A stretch of 64,000 bases of DNA, from contig JAFMYY010000011.1 in assembly GCA_017948555.1 (NCBI GenBank), positions 117,886 to 181,885 on the forward strand. The letters run 5' to 3'. Both the position numbers and the translations under genes were made by a program. The stretch is from Cesiribacteraceae bacterium YIM B00369 (GTDB taxonomy: Bacteria > Bacteroidota > Bacteroidia > Cytophagales > Cyclobacteriaceae). The notes under the pieces were generated by a model that saw only the letters and a list, made by a program, of their open reading frames with translations, was not told where the DNA came from and searched no databases. This document shows positions 36,086-45,247 of the stretch, piece by piece. Numbering within the stretch: position 1 is the stretch's first letter; the number at the start of each line of letters is the position of its first letter.

Positions 36086-36113
36086 AAAGCCCGTTTCTCA
36101 ACGGGCTTTTTTT
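36086..36113 (+). terminator. Terminator of the ATP synthase operon
   Basis: AAAGCCCGTT, TCTC loop, AACGGGCTTT, T7. A perfect 10-bp stem. Confidence 0.88.
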
Positions 36114-36479
36114 ATGCCTGATTTATTATTATTCCCCTTCCCCATCAGGCAAAATCCCTTTTAAGTGTAAATCAAATTACCCTGCTTTTTCCCTCAGGAG
36201 TAAATAATTAGTTTGCCCTCATAAATAATGGGTACAGGCATTACTGTGTATGCTGTTTTCGATGGTGATTAATTTTGTAATTTTAAAATTGGCCGTTATA
36301 ATTTGTGCATTTTGGCATTTTATGCATGGAACATTTTTTTAAAAAGCTTCGTATATCAAATGTAACACCACATCCTTCCTTTTTTTTTATTTGACATTGC
36401 ATCAGGAGGTAAAGCGGGGAAGGTCCTGAATCACAAAATTCCGGCAAATTAATACTTAGCTATAGTGAAAAAATATAAT
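36114..36479. other. Intergenic region before the L,D-transpeptidase gene
   Basis: AT-rich, with no open reading frame of note. I see T-runs and a TTGACA sequence near 36392 but no matching -7 box. Confidence 0.6.
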
Positions 36480-38189
36480 ATGAAAATCAGCTGTTTATGT
36501 CTGATAATAGGATTGTTTACCCTTTCCTGTAATTCAGGATCCGGAAACGGGGTTGAAAGTGCAGGCTTTTTTAGCAGTACACCCAATGTGGATTTAGAGA
36601 AATTGCAATATATTCTTACAGATGAACTGGAGGACTCTGCCGGGGTAAAAGAATTTTTAGCAAAGGCAGACTTACCTGTTGAGCTGAACGAGGCATTTTT
36701 ACAGTTCTATAAAGAGAGAGATTATCTCCCTGCATGGATAAATGAGGATGGCCTCACAAAACAAAGCCACGAATTGCTTGAGGCAATTGAGAGTTGTCCG
36801 GAAAATGGATTAAATCCTGAAGACTATAAACTGGCTTACCTGCAGCATTTGGAAAAAAAGCTGGACGGCGACAATGCTGAGATGAAGGATTATAAAAAAT
36901 TTGATAAGGAACTTACTTCGGCATACCTGAACCTGGCAAATCATCTGCTGAGGGGGAGAATAGATCCTGCAAGCTTCGATGAAACCTGGTTAACAGACCG
37001 GCGCAAAAAAGATCTGGCTACTCATTTGCAAAAGGCTATCGAAAAGGATGTAATAATTGAATCCCTGCAAAACCTTGAACCTAAATATGATGGGTACAAA
37101 GGCTTAAAAGAGGCTTTAGCCAGATATCAGGAACTGAAAGAAAAAAGCAGTAGCTGGATTAGTATTCCTAAGTCGCTGAACATTAAGCCAGGGGACTCTG
37201 ATAAACATGTTCCTGAGATAGCTAAAATGCTTATGATATTGGGTGATCTCGAAACACGGTTTACGGGGAATACTTATAATGGAGATCTTGTAGCAGCAGT
37301 GCTGTCGTTTCAGGAAAGGAACGGACTTATGCCCGACAGTGTAATTGGAGGGAAAACAATAAGTATGCTCAATATTTCACCAGGGGAGCGGGCGGAACAG
37401 ATAAAGCTGAACATGGAACGTTTCAGGTGGTTACCGGAAAAACCGAAAGGCCGCCATATCATAGTAAATATTCCTGAATATAAGGCTTATATTTATGAAG
37501 GAGCTGACAGTACTTTTAGTATGAAGGTAATAGTGGGAAAGGCGTATGAATCCACCACTCCTGTATTTAATGATACAATGGAATACGTAACCTTTAGCCC
37601 TACCTGGACAGTGCCAATGAGCATTGCTGCAGAAGAAATGCTGCCAAAACTAAAAGAAGACCCTGAATACCTGGCGAAGAAGGATTTTAAACTATATGAA
37701 AGCTGGGAAGAGGATGCAAAGGAACTTGACGCGAAAGACATCAACTGGAAGAATATAGATGCGGAAGAATTCAGCTATCGGGTGGTTCAGAACCCGGGTG
37801 AAAGGAATTCTTTAGGCCGTGTTAAATTTATGTTCCCGAATGAGCTGGATATATACCTGCATGATACTCCGGCAGATTATTTATTCAACAAATCAGAAAG
37901 GGACTTTAGCCATGGTTGTATAAGAGTGGAAAAACCTGTGGAATTTGCAGAATACCTTTTGCAGGATCAGGGTGTGGATAAACCGGCCATTGAAGAACTT
38001 ATGAACCAGCCGGAACCTGAAGAGATTGCACTCAAAACGCCAGTGCCGGTAATAATAGAGTACAGAACCGCATGGATGGGGCCGAAGGGCCGTGTTAACT
38101 TCAGGGAGGACATTTATGGACATGACCGTAAGCAGACCGGCACATTGAAGAAAGCCGTTGCTGAAGCAGATGAAAAGACAGTAAAATAG
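36480..38189 (+). CDS. YcbB-like L,D-transpeptidase lipoprotein
   Basis: 569 residues from ATG 36480; a GTG 15 bp upstream would add MKKYN. The lipobox is LFTLSC. Domains: a helical N-terminal scaffold (about 60-240), a PG-binding segment (VLSFQERNGLMPDSVIG) and a YkuD domain whose catalytic motif is FSHGCIRVEKP with Cys480, preceded by IYLHDTP. It should make 3-3 cross-links in peptidoglycan or attach proteins to it, in the periplasm. The layout matches LdtD/YcbB. Single gene with its own terminator. Confidence 0.92.
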   Translation: MKISCLCLIIGLFTLSCNSGSGNGVESAGFFSSTPNVDLEKLQYILTDELEDSAGVKEFLAKADLPVELNEAFLQFYKERDYLPAWINEDGLTKQSHELLEAIESCPENGLNPEDYKLAYLQHLEKKLDGDNAEMKDYKKFDKELTSAYLNLANHLLRGRIDPASFDETWLTDRRKKDLATHLQKAIEKDVIIESLQNLEPKYDGYKGLKEALARYQELKEKSSSWISIPKSLNIKPGDSDKHVPEIAKMLMILGDLETRFTGNTYNGDLVAAVLSFQERNGLMPDSVIGGKTISMLNISPGERAEQIKLNMERFRWLPEKPKGRHIIVNIPEYKAYIYEGADSTFSMKVIVGKAYESTTPVFNDTMEYVTFSPTWTVPMSIAAEEMLPKLKEDPEYLAKKDFKLYESWEEDAKELDAKDINWKNIDAEEFSYRVVQNPGERNSLGRVKFMFPNELDIYLHDTPADYLFNKSERDFSHGCIRVEKPVEFAEYLLQDQGVDKPAIEELMNQPEPEEIALKTPVPVIIEYRTAWMGPKGRVNFREDIYGHDRKQTGTLKKAVAEADEKTVK

Positions 38190-38217
38190 TAATGCATATT
38201 TTTGTAAGCAGAAATCG

Positions 38218-38243
38218 AAGCGCTGTAAAAGGCGCTTTTTTTT
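38218..38243 (+). terminator. Terminator of the L,D-transpeptidase gene
   Basis: AAGCGC (38218-38223) pairs with GCGCTT (38232-38237), leading directly into T8. Confidence 0.7.
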
Positions 38244-38324
38244 ATGTTCACAGCACGGGACGAGCTGTTTTTTTGTTGTTCAGGGAAACATCATTACCTT
38301 TAATTGTAAACAAAAACAACATAA

Positions 38325-39710
38325 GTGGCTAAGCTAAAAACAACCTATTTTTGTCAGAATTGTGGAGCACAATCTCCGAAATGGATAGGAAAGTGCCCCT
38401 CCTGCAATGAGTGGAATACCTATGTGGAAGAGGTGGTGCAAAAAGATACCAAAGCAGCAAAAAGCTGGCGCCCTGCTGCAGAGCCGGGAAATGCCGGTTT
38501 TAAAAGAACTAATAAGCCGCACCAGATTACTGCAATAAGTTACGAAGATCAGCCCCGTTTTAATGCTGCCGATGCAGAACTGAACCGCGTACTTGGTGGT
38601 GGTATTGTACCAGGTTCGCTGGTACTGATAGGCGGTGAGCCGGGTATAGGAAAATCCACCCTGATGCTGCAGATAGCCACTGCCCTCAAAAAACTAAAAG
38701 TGCTGTATGTAAGCGGAGAGGAAAGTGAGCAGCAGATTAAAATGCGTGCAGACCGTATGCAGGGAGTAAACGAAAACTGCTATATCCTTACTGAAACCAA
38801 TGTTCAGAATATTTTTCAGCAGATTGAAGAACTCCAGCCGCAAATGCTGATAATTGACTCTATCCAAACCCTGCATACGAGCTATGTGGAATCTGCGGCA
38901 GGCAGTATTTCGCAGGTGCGTGAGTGTACCTCCGATTTAATGAAATATGCCAAGGAAAGTGGTGTGCCGGTATTTCTGATCGGCCATATTACAAAGGAAG
39001 GATCTCTTGCCGGACCAAAAGTACTGGAGCATATGGTCGATACAGTATTGCAGTTTGAAGGTGACCGGCACCTTAGCTACCGTATTCTCCGGACTACTAA
39101 AAACCGCTTCGGCTCCACCTCTGAGCTGGGGATTTATGAAATGATGGGGACGGGTCTTCGGGAAGTTAGCAACCCTTCGGAAATACTAATCTCGCAGCGG
39201 GAAGATGAGCTGAGTGGCGTAACCATCGGGGCTATGTTGGAGGGAAACCGGCCGTTAATGATAGAAACCCAAAGTCTGGTGAGTCCTGCCACTTATGGAA
39301 CTCCGCAGAGGAGTAGTACCGGCTTTGATGCCAAGAGATTGAATATGTTGCTGGCAGTGCTGGAAAAGCGGGGAGGTTTCCGCCTGGGAGTTCATGATGT
39401 ATTCCTGAATATTGCCGGTGGTTTAAAAGTAGAAGATCCTGCCATTGACCTTGCTGTTTGTGCCTCTCTCGTTTCATCCCTGAAAGATGTACCTGTTTCA
39501 GGAAAAATTGCTTTTGCAGGTGAAGTAGGCCTTGGAGGTGAAATAAGGGCAGTGAACAGGGTGGAGAACAGGATCAGCGAAGCAGAAAAACTGGGTTTTA
39601 AAGAAATTTATATTTCAAAATACAATAAGAAGGGGCTGGACCTGAGTAGTTATAAAATTGATATTAAAGCGGTTAGTAAGCTCGATGAGGTGTTCAGCAG
39701 GCTGATTTAA
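38325..39710 (+). CDS. radA: DNA repair protein RadA
   Basis: 461 residues from GTG 38325; MAKLKTTYFCQNCG is the family start and no ATG lies before it. A four-Cys zinc finger (Cys10, 13, 24, 27), Walker A GGEPGIGKST (103-112), the RadA-specific KNRFGS motif and a C-terminal Lon-like P domain (GGLKVEDPAIDLAV) are all present. It is a RecA-like branch-migration helicase used in recombinational repair. A near-match -7 box, TACCTTTA, lies at 38295-38302. Confidence 0.97.
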   Translation: MAKLKTTYFCQNCGAQSPKWIGKCPSCNEWNTYVEEVVQKDTKAAKSWRPAAEPGNAGFKRTNKPHQITAISYEDQPRFNAADAELNRVLGGGIVPGSLVLIGGEPGIGKSTLMLQIATALKKLKVLYVSGEESEQQIKMRADRMQGVNENCYILTETNVQNIFQQIEELQPQMLIIDSIQTLHTSYVESAAGSISQVRECTSDLMKYAKESGVPVFLIGHITKEGSLAGPKVLEHMVDTVLQFEGDRHLSYRILRTTKNRFGSTSELGIYEMMGTGLREVSNPSEILISQREDELSGVTIGAMLEGNRPLMIETQSLVSPATYGTPQRSSTGFDAKRLNMLLAVLEKRGGFRLGVHDVFLNIAGGLKVEDPAIDLAVCASLVSSLKDVPVSGKIAFAGEVGLGGEIRAVNRVENRISEAEKLGFKEIYISKYNKKGLDLSSYKIDIKAVSKLDEVFSRLI

Positions 39711-39926
39711 CATTGGTTTTTAATTTATACTTATGGCTAAAAGCTTTCGCAGATACTCAGAATACTGCAGGAGGAGAAAAGGCTTATCATAAATGCTCCT
39801 GAGTCTTGTTTACAGGAAGAGTATTTAAAATGTTAACATTAATTACAGGTAATGTTCCAGCCATTGGCAGGAATTCTGTGTCCTGATGAGGAAAAAAGCT
39901 TAAGTTAGAATTCAACATTTAAAGAA

Positions 39927-40289
39927 ATGAAAAATTTTACTTTTCTTCTCCTGTTCATTTTAGTTGTTGCCTGTGAGCAGAATGAGCTTGTAAATCCTGA
40001 AGGAGCTGTTGCTCCACTTACCGCTTGTGGTACCTCTAACCCTTTGGAAGAACTGGAGTGGCTTAAAACTATGGTGGAGGATCCGCAATTAAAAGTATGC
40101 CCGGTACATACTGTAAAACAAGGCAGGTATATGGGAGAAACGGTTTTTATGCCTGATAATCTTGGAGCTCTTTGCTGCGGATTTGCGGGTTACCAGGTTT
40201 TTAATTGTGAAGGCGAACTGTTATTTGCAGGCGAGCCGGAAAAGGACGCTAAAATAACAGATATAAAAACAATTTATACAAGGAATTAA
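39927..40289 (+). CDS. Small secreted lipoprotein of unknown function
   Basis: 120 residues. A hydrophobic N-terminus ends in the lipobox VVAC (Cys at residue 16). The mature part has five more cysteines (ACGTS, KVCPV, ALCCGF, FNCEG), enough for disulfides, and a repeated theme of short beta strands (YQVFNCEGELLFAGEP). I do not recognise the family. It is isolated between radA and a converging gene. Confidence 0.68.
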   Translation: MKNFTFLLLFILVVACEQNELVNPEGAVAPLTACGTSNPLEELEWLKTMVEDPQLKVCPVHTVKQGRYMGETVFMPDNLGALCCGFAGYQVFNCEGELLFAGEPEKDAKITDIKTIYTRN

Positions 40290-40327
40290 TTGCCGCTGTA
40301 AAGGCTGGTTGGTCTTCCCCTGTAAAT

Positions 40328-40359
40328 CGTAAATCATTCCGGAATAAGAATGGCTTACG
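40328..40359. terminator. Hairpin in a convergent gap
   Basis: CGTAA-N2-CATTC (40328-40339) pairs with GAATG-N2-TTACG (40348-40359). There is no T-tract on either side; it may end both converging genes weakly. Confidence 0.35.
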
Positions 40360-40370
40360 ACGTACATTTC

Positions 40371-41309
40371 CTAAATTAAATCCCCGAACTTTTCGTTGAA
40401 GCCTTCTATTCCCTGAAGTCCTCCGGTGTGGATGGCAAGAATGCGGCTGCCGGGTTTAAACCAGCCTTTTTCCATAAGGTCGTACAGGCCATAGAACATC
40501 TTGCCGGTATAAATGGGGTCAAGCGGAATGCCGGTAGTGTCTTTGAAAATCCTGATAAAATTGAGCAGATCAGGGGTCCATTTTGCATAGCCGCCAAAAT
40601 GGTAACCGGTAATGAGCTGAAAATTATGGTAAATCTGCCCGTTGTATTCTTCTGTAAGCCTGTCGATTTCTTCTTTTAAAAAACTACCTCCTTTAAGGGC
40701 AGGAAAGCCGAGCAGCTGCTTCCGGCGGTTTAAGCCTGCTGTTAAACCGGCAAGTGTTCCTCCTGTTCCACATGGAGCACATACAAAATCATAGCTGGAG
40801 GGTTCAATTTCCTCAATCATTTCGGCGCATCCTTTAAGGGCCAGGCTGTTGGTGCCTCCTTCCGGGAGTAAATAAAATCTGCCGTACAAACGCTTCAGCT
40901 GTTCAAGCATTTCAGGCGACTCTTTTTCGCGGTACATATTCCTGTCGATATACTTAAACTGCATGCCATTTTGCCGGGCCTGCTCCAGGGTAGGGTTTAA
41001 CGGCAAATGCTCCTCGCCCCTTATTATACCAATGGTTTTGAACTGCCACTCTTTTCCTGCTGCCGCCACCGCAGCAATATGGTTAGAGTAAGCGCCCCCA
41101 AAGGTAAGTAAAGTGTGGTGCTCCTGCTCTTTCGCTGCTAAAAGGTTGTATTTAAGTTTCCGCCACTTATTGCCACTGATGGCAGGGTGGATGTGGTCGT
41201 CGCGTTTTATAAAAAGCTCAATTTTATGTCTTTCAGGTACTGGCCCCTCTATTTTCTGAACAGGAGTAAAGGGAGATGGGGTGTCAGATTTTTTGCCGGC
41301 ATAATCCAT
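40371..41309 (-). CDS. PLP-dependent D-cysteine desulfhydrase / ACC-deaminase-family enzyme
   Basis: 312 residues. PLP lysine in SGNKWRKLKYNLL, the GGAYSNHIAA motif that contacts the substrate, and the phosphate-binding CGTGGTLAGLTAG. Two positions separate the activities in this family: true ACC deaminases have Glu in YEGK and Leu in HLGG, whereas here the sequence reads YTGK and HTGG. This favours D-cysteine desulfhydrase (D-cysteine to pyruvate, sulfide and ammonia) over ethylene-precursor breakdown. Cytosolic. It diverges from the rluD-like gene. Confidence 0.85.
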   Translation of the reverse strand: MDYAGKKSDTPSPFTPVQKIEGPVPERHKIELFIKRDDHIHPAISGNKWRKLKYNLLAAKEQEHHTLLTFGGAYSNHIAAVAAAGKEWQFKTIGIIRGEEHLPLNPTLEQARQNGMQFKYIDRNMYREKESPEMLEQLKRLYGRFYLLPEGGTNSLALKGCAEMIEEIEPSSYDFVCAPCGTGGTLAGLTAGLNRRKQLLGFPALKGGSFLKEEIDRLTEEYNGQIYHNFQLITGYHFGGYAKWTPDLLNFIRIFKDTTGIPLDPIYTGKMFYGLYDLMEKGWFKPGSRILAIHTGGLQGIEGFNEKFGDLI

Positions 41310-41457
41310 AAAAAAGTTTTTTTGTTCTTTTTACAAGGTACACATTTCTGCTGTGCAAAACATTTCGGGGAAGGGTTTAGTATGATAATATGAGCGGTGA
41401 AATCAGTTTTTTATACAGCGCCTGGTTTCAATTTTTACATCAACACATTAATTTCCT

Positions 41458-41465
41458 TATCTTTG
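41458..41465 (+). promoter_or_regulatory. Candidate -7 element very close to the pseudouridine synthase start
   Basis: TATCTTTG, a full match to TAnnTTTG, ends 8 bp before the ATG at 41473. Transcription would begin within a few bases of the start codon. Confidence 0.5.
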
Positions 41466-41472
41466 CACCCTT

Positions 41473-42498
41473 ATGCAAAATTACCCGCAAGAACCGGAAG
41501 ACGATGAGCTCTTTGAGCACCACCGCATCGAAGTAGATAAAAAGCAGCAACTGTTGCGCATTGATAAATTTTTGATGGACAGACTGCCCAATGTAACCCG
41601 CAATCGGGTGCAAAAAGGTATCGATGATGCGTTTATTAAAGTAAACGAGCAGGCTGTAAAATCAAATTATAAAGTACGGCCCGGAGACATTATTACCATT
41701 GCCCTGCCTGAACCACCGCGTGATACAGATATTAAGCCGGAAAATATTCCGCTTGATATTGTTTATGAAGATGATGATTTAATGGTGGTGAACAAACCTG
41801 CCGGCATGGTGGTGCACCCGGCCTATAATAACTGGGAGGGTACTTTGGTAAATGCTTTGGTATACCATTTCCGGAACCTGCCTACCATGCAGGACAATGA
41901 AGGCCGCCCCGGACTGGTGCACAGGATCGATAAAGATACCTCCGGACTGCTGGTAATTGCCAAGACAGAACTGGCAATGCAGGGCCTTGCCCGGCAGTTT
42001 TTTGACCACAGCATAGAACGTACTTATTATGCGCTGGTATGGGGGGAACCTGATCCTGAAGAAGGCACCATTGATGTGAATCTTGGCCGGTCCCTGAAGG
42101 ACAGGCGCGTTACCACTGCCTTTCCGGAAGGTGATATGGGGAGGCATGCGGTAACCCATTACAAAACATTACAGCGCCTTCGTTATGTTACTTTATTACA
42201 GTGTAACCTGGAAACAGGGCGGACACATCAAATCCGTGCTCATTTAACATATTTAGGGCATCCTTTATTTAACGATGCAACGTATGGAGGCGATAAAGTA
42301 CTGAAAGGAACGCAGTTCAGTAAGTATAAATCATTTGTGGACAATTGTTTTAAACTTATGCCCCGTCAGGCGTTGCATGCAAAGTCGTTGGGCTTTAAGC
42401 ATCCCCGTACAGGCGAGTGGAAACAATTTGATACTGAACTACCCCGGGATTTTATCGAAGTTCTGGAAAAATGGGAGCATTATGTGCAGTATAATTAA
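41473..42498 (+). CDS. RluD-type large-ribosomal-RNA pseudouridine synthase
   Basis: 341 residues. An N-terminal S4 RNA-binding domain (LRIDKFLMDRLPNVTRNRVQKGID) is followed by the catalytic domain with the HRIDKDTSGLLVIAK motif containing the catalytic Asp, and RTHQIRAHLTYLGHP near the end. It modifies uridines in 23S rRNA. The assignment to RluD rather than RluC is by overall similarity and is less certain. The mRNA leader appears nearly absent. The DUF84 gene follows after 27 bp. Confidence 0.93.
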   Translation: MQNYPQEPEDDELFEHHRIEVDKKQQLLRIDKFLMDRLPNVTRNRVQKGIDDAFIKVNEQAVKSNYKVRPGDIITIALPEPPRDTDIKPENIPLDIVYEDDDLMVVNKPAGMVVHPAYNNWEGTLVNALVYHFRNLPTMQDNEGRPGLVHRIDKDTSGLLVIAKTELAMQGLARQFFDHSIERTYYALVWGEPDPEEGTIDVNLGRSLKDRRVTTAFPEGDMGRHAVTHYKTLQRLRYVTLLQCNLETGRTHQIRAHLTYLGHPLFNDATYGGDKVLKGTQFSKYKSFVDNCFKLMPRQALHAKSLGFKHPRTGEWKQFDTELPRDFIEVLEKWEHYVQYN

Positions 42499-42525
42499 TA
42501 TGAATTTACATTATTTTTTTAACTT

Positions 42526-43224
42526 ATGACTTCTCCAGAAACCAAGAAGAAAACTAAGTCAAAACCAGCTGCCGGAAAGACTAAAACTGCAACTAAGGCT
42601 AAACCAAAGGCTGCTACTAAAAGAAGGTCTAAAAAAGCTGCTGATACGGGGCCCAAAGCGGAACCGCAGCCTCTGAAGGTAATAATAGCCTCTGAAAATG
42701 AGGCTAAAGTTAAAGCAGTTGAAATGGGTTTTGGCCGGATGTTTCCGGATGAGAAATTTATCTTTCAGGGGATTTCTGTGGTGTCAGGAGTTGGGCAGCA
42801 GCCTATGTCCGACGACGAAACCTTTGCAGGAGCGCTCCGGAGAGCATATAACGCCCGCGAACAGGTAGAGGATGCTGCCTACTGGGTTGGCCTGGAAGGA
42901 GGAGTGGATGAGATTGAGGATGAGCTGCACGCCTTTGCCTGGATGGTGATAGTAGGTGCAAATAAATTAACGGGCAAGGCCCGTACTTCTACTTTTGTGC
43001 TTCCTCCTGCAGTTTCGGAGCTGGTGAGGGAAGGAAAAGAGCTGGGTGAGGCAGACGATATTGTTTTTGGCACTGAGGACAGCAAGGCCACTACCGGAGC
43101 CGTGGGAATCCTGACCCATGGATTGTTCGACAGGGCTCAGTATTATTCAGAGGCTGTTATTATGGCGCTTATTCCATTTAAAAATCATAAGCTCTTTCTT
43201 GTGGAGGAAGGGGAAGAAGCGTAG
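42526..43224 (+). CDS. DUF84/YjjX-type inosine/xanthosine triphosphatase with basic tail
   Basis: 232 residues. The catalytic domain begins at about residue 50 (LKVIIASENEAKVKAVEMGF) and keeps YWVGLEGGVDE and the later KATTGAVGILTHGLFDR. Members hydrolyse non-canonical ITP and XTP to clean the nucleotide pool. The first 49 residues are almost only Lys, Ala, Thr and Pro (KTKTATKAKPKAATKRRSKK), like a histone H1 tail; no ATG occurs before the domain, so this extension is part of the protein. It may bind nucleic acid. Probably co-transcribed with the pseudouridine synthase gene. Confidence 0.88.
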   Translation: MTSPETKKKTKSKPAAGKTKTATKAKPKAATKRRSKKAADTGPKAEPQPLKVIIASENEAKVKAVEMGFGRMFPDEKFIFQGISVVSGVGQQPMSDDETFAGALRRAYNAREQVEDAAYWVGLEGGVDEIEDELHAFAWMVIVGANKLTGKARTSTFVLPPAVSELVREGKELGEADDIVFGTEDSKATTGAVGILTHGLFDRAQYYSEAVIMALIPFKNHKLFLVEEGEEA

Positions 43225-43266
43225 GATTACTTTACTCTCTCTCAATTACATATTTGAAGAAATTTT

Positions 43267-44139
43267 ATGCAATACCAGCTTGAAAATAAACTGCTTTCGG
43301 TAACGGTAAAAGAACAGGGAGCAGAACTTTGCAGCATCCGCAACACAAGATCTGAAATTGAATATATCTGGGGTGCCGATGCAGAAGTATGGGGCAGGCA
43401 TGCTCCCGTTTTGTTTCCAATTGTAGGAAAGCTGAAGGATAATCAGTATTTCCTTAAAGGAAAGGAATATTCCCTTCCCCAGCATGGGTTCGGGCGCGAT
43501 AAAGACTGGCTGTTAATTGACAGAGATGATAACAGCCTGACCTTTCAGCTAAAAGAGGATAGTGAAACATTGCAAAAGTATCCTTTTGAATTTGAGCTGC
43601 GGGCGCTCTACAGCTTAGAGGGCAGCAGCCTTTCCATTACCTATACTGTGTGGAATAAAAGTAAGGAGGATATGCCTTTTTCTATTGGTGCACACCCGGG
43701 TTTTAATTGTCCGCTGCAGGAAGGCGAGGAGTTTGAAGACTATTTTCTTGAGTTTGAAAAACCAGAAACCCTGTCGCGGGAATTGCTGAATTTTGGATTA
43801 AGAACCGGTGAAAAGCAACTGGTGCTGGAAAACCAAAATGAACTGCCTCTTGAAAAAAAACTTTTTAGCAAGGATGCCCTTGTTTTCGAAGGGGTACAAT
43901 CAGAATGGATATCGCTTAAATCCCGCAAATCAGGTCACGGCCTGCAGATTGGCATAAAAGGTTTTCCTTACCTTGGTGTCTGGACTAAGGCCGGAGGAAG
44001 TGAATTTATATGCATTGAACCCTGGTACGGAGTGGCAGACCGCGAAGACAGCGGGCTGGATATTTTGAAGAAAGAAGGTATCCGGCTGCTCCCGCCGGAA
44101 GATAAATTCAGCTGCAGCTATAGCATTAAAGTTTTTTGA
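43267..44139 (+). CDS. Aldose-1-epimerase family protein
   Basis: 290 residues of beta-sandwich pattern, with VLFPIVGKLKDN near the N-terminus, HGFGRDKDW, FSIGAHPGFNCPL (the conserved His of the family) and CIEPWYGVADRED near the end. It is close to the YeaD/LacX-like subgroup of galactose mutarotase-fold proteins, which act on sugars or hexose phosphates. No signal peptide, so cytosolic. It starts 42 bp after the DUF84 gene. Confidence 0.88.
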   Translation: MQYQLENKLLSVTVKEQGAELCSIRNTRSEIEYIWGADAEVWGRHAPVLFPIVGKLKDNQYFLKGKEYSLPQHGFGRDKDWLLIDRDDNSLTFQLKEDSETLQKYPFEFELRALYSLEGSSLSITYTVWNKSKEDMPFSIGAHPGFNCPLQEGEEFEDYFLEFEKPETLSRELLNFGLRTGEKQLVLENQNELPLEKKLFSKDALVFEGVQSEWISLKSRKSGHGLQIGIKGFPYLGVWTKAGGSEFICIEPWYGVADREDSGLDILKKEGIRLLPPEDKFSCSYSIKVF

Positions 44140-44145
44140 ATATGG

Positions 44146-44214
44146 GCAGGAGACAGGAGATTTGAAGTTTAGCTGATGTTCTTCAATACAAATCTCATAT
44201 CTCATGTCTCCTGC
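44146..44214. repeat. Imperfect long inverted repeat with purine-rich arm
   Basis: GCAGGAGACA (44146-44155) pairs perfectly with TGTCTCCTGC (44205-44214), and an inner AGATTTGAAG pairs with CTTCAA-TAC-AAATCT. The left arm is nearly all purine. It fills the gap between two converging genes and looks like a small intergenic repeat element. Confidence 0.6.
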
Positions 44215-44225
44215 TTTCACTTAGT

Positions 44226-44960
44226 TTACTCCATTGCCTGATTGTCCTGCTGCTTCAGGCTGTTGTAGTAGTGAATAACTTTTACAAGGTCGGCTTTTTC
44301 GCGGTACTCGAGTTTGTTCTTTTCTATAAACGCCTCAATTTTACCTCTTTTGTCCTTCATCATTTGCAGGAGCAGGTCGTAATCCGGTTTACGGTAGCGC
44401 ACCCGCCTGCTGTTAACCGGGGTAGGTTCTGCGTACTGTTCAATACTGCTCTCAGGGCTAACGAGGTACAAAGTTTCATAAGGTACCATTACGCTGTATG
44501 TACGCGACATATAAGGATCGTTATACCAGCTGGGGATATAGTGGCCGCCATACCGGTACGAATAAGGATTAGTTGCCCTGGTTTCGGTTTTGAAAACCGT
44601 TTTAGATAGAAGGGAAAGGTGCGAGCCCTCATAATTGGCTTCAAAGAAAAGCATTATATCGTAGTTTTCTCCTTCGCGCTTATAAGGCAGGGAGTAAAAC
44701 CGGCGGTTAATTCCCAGCTGATCATCGTAAAAGGAGAAGGAGATGATCTGTTTAGCATCATAAGAAAGAATTTTACTTCCAATATTTATCTGGAGCATCC
44801 CTGTTTTATGGTCTGAATAATAGCTAAGTTTTCCTTCTACAATTGCCCCGTCTTCAAGCTGCACAGCGCCGTCAAACCAAAGGTCGTTCTGGATTTGTGC
44901 CCGGGCAATTCCTATGCTAAAGAAGAAACTTAACAGCAAAGTAAGTTTTAATATCTTCAT
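44226..44960 (-). CDS. Secreted protein of unknown function
   Basis: 244 residues. The signal peptide ends IARAQIQ (about residue 22). The N-terminal half is beta-rich (GAVQLEDGAIVEGKLSYY, GMLQINIGSKILSYDAKQI) and may interact with the membrane face. The C-terminal third is charged and helical (LLLQMMKDKRGKIEAFIEKNK). No domain recognised. A tyrosine-rich stretch (NPYSYRYGGHYIPSWYNDPY) lies in the middle. Confidence 0.72.
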   Translation of the reverse strand: MKILKLTLLLSFFFSIGIARAQIQNDLWFDGAVQLEDGAIVEGKLSYYSDHKTGMLQINIGSKILSYDAKQIISFSFYDDQLGINRRFYSLPYKREGENYDIMLFFEANYEGSHLSLLSKTVFKTETRATNPYSYRYGGHYIPSWYNDPYMSRTYSVMVPYETLYLVSPESSIEQYAEPTPVNSRRVRYRKPDYDLLLQMMKDKRGKIEAFIEKNKLEYREKADLVKVIHYYNSLKQQDNQAME

Positions 44961-45247
44961 ATATTCAAATAGTTACTATCAATAAAGGTATCAAATAATA
45001 AAGCAAAAAGCATGCAGCTTTCTTTCGTGCTGATTAAGCTAAAAGCCGGAGCCATGTTTTATGCCGCTGTATTCATAATTACAGAACGATATGAATAAAA
45101 ACAAAAGTTCAGTAATGTAAGTTATGTAACGCAAAATCCGCTTATCTATGTATGTTGCCTTTATTTTGAGGAGATTTTCAAATCAGGGCTTAGTTAAAGG
45201 CGGGGTTCCACTCTTGTTCTTGTCTCCATTATATAAATTCTAAAAAC

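Noticed and set aside
36390..36396. TTGACA sequence before the L,D-transpeptidase gene
   Set aside because: Matches the E. coli -35 box, but Bacteroidota sigma factors use TTTG/TAnnTTTG and no partner box is present.
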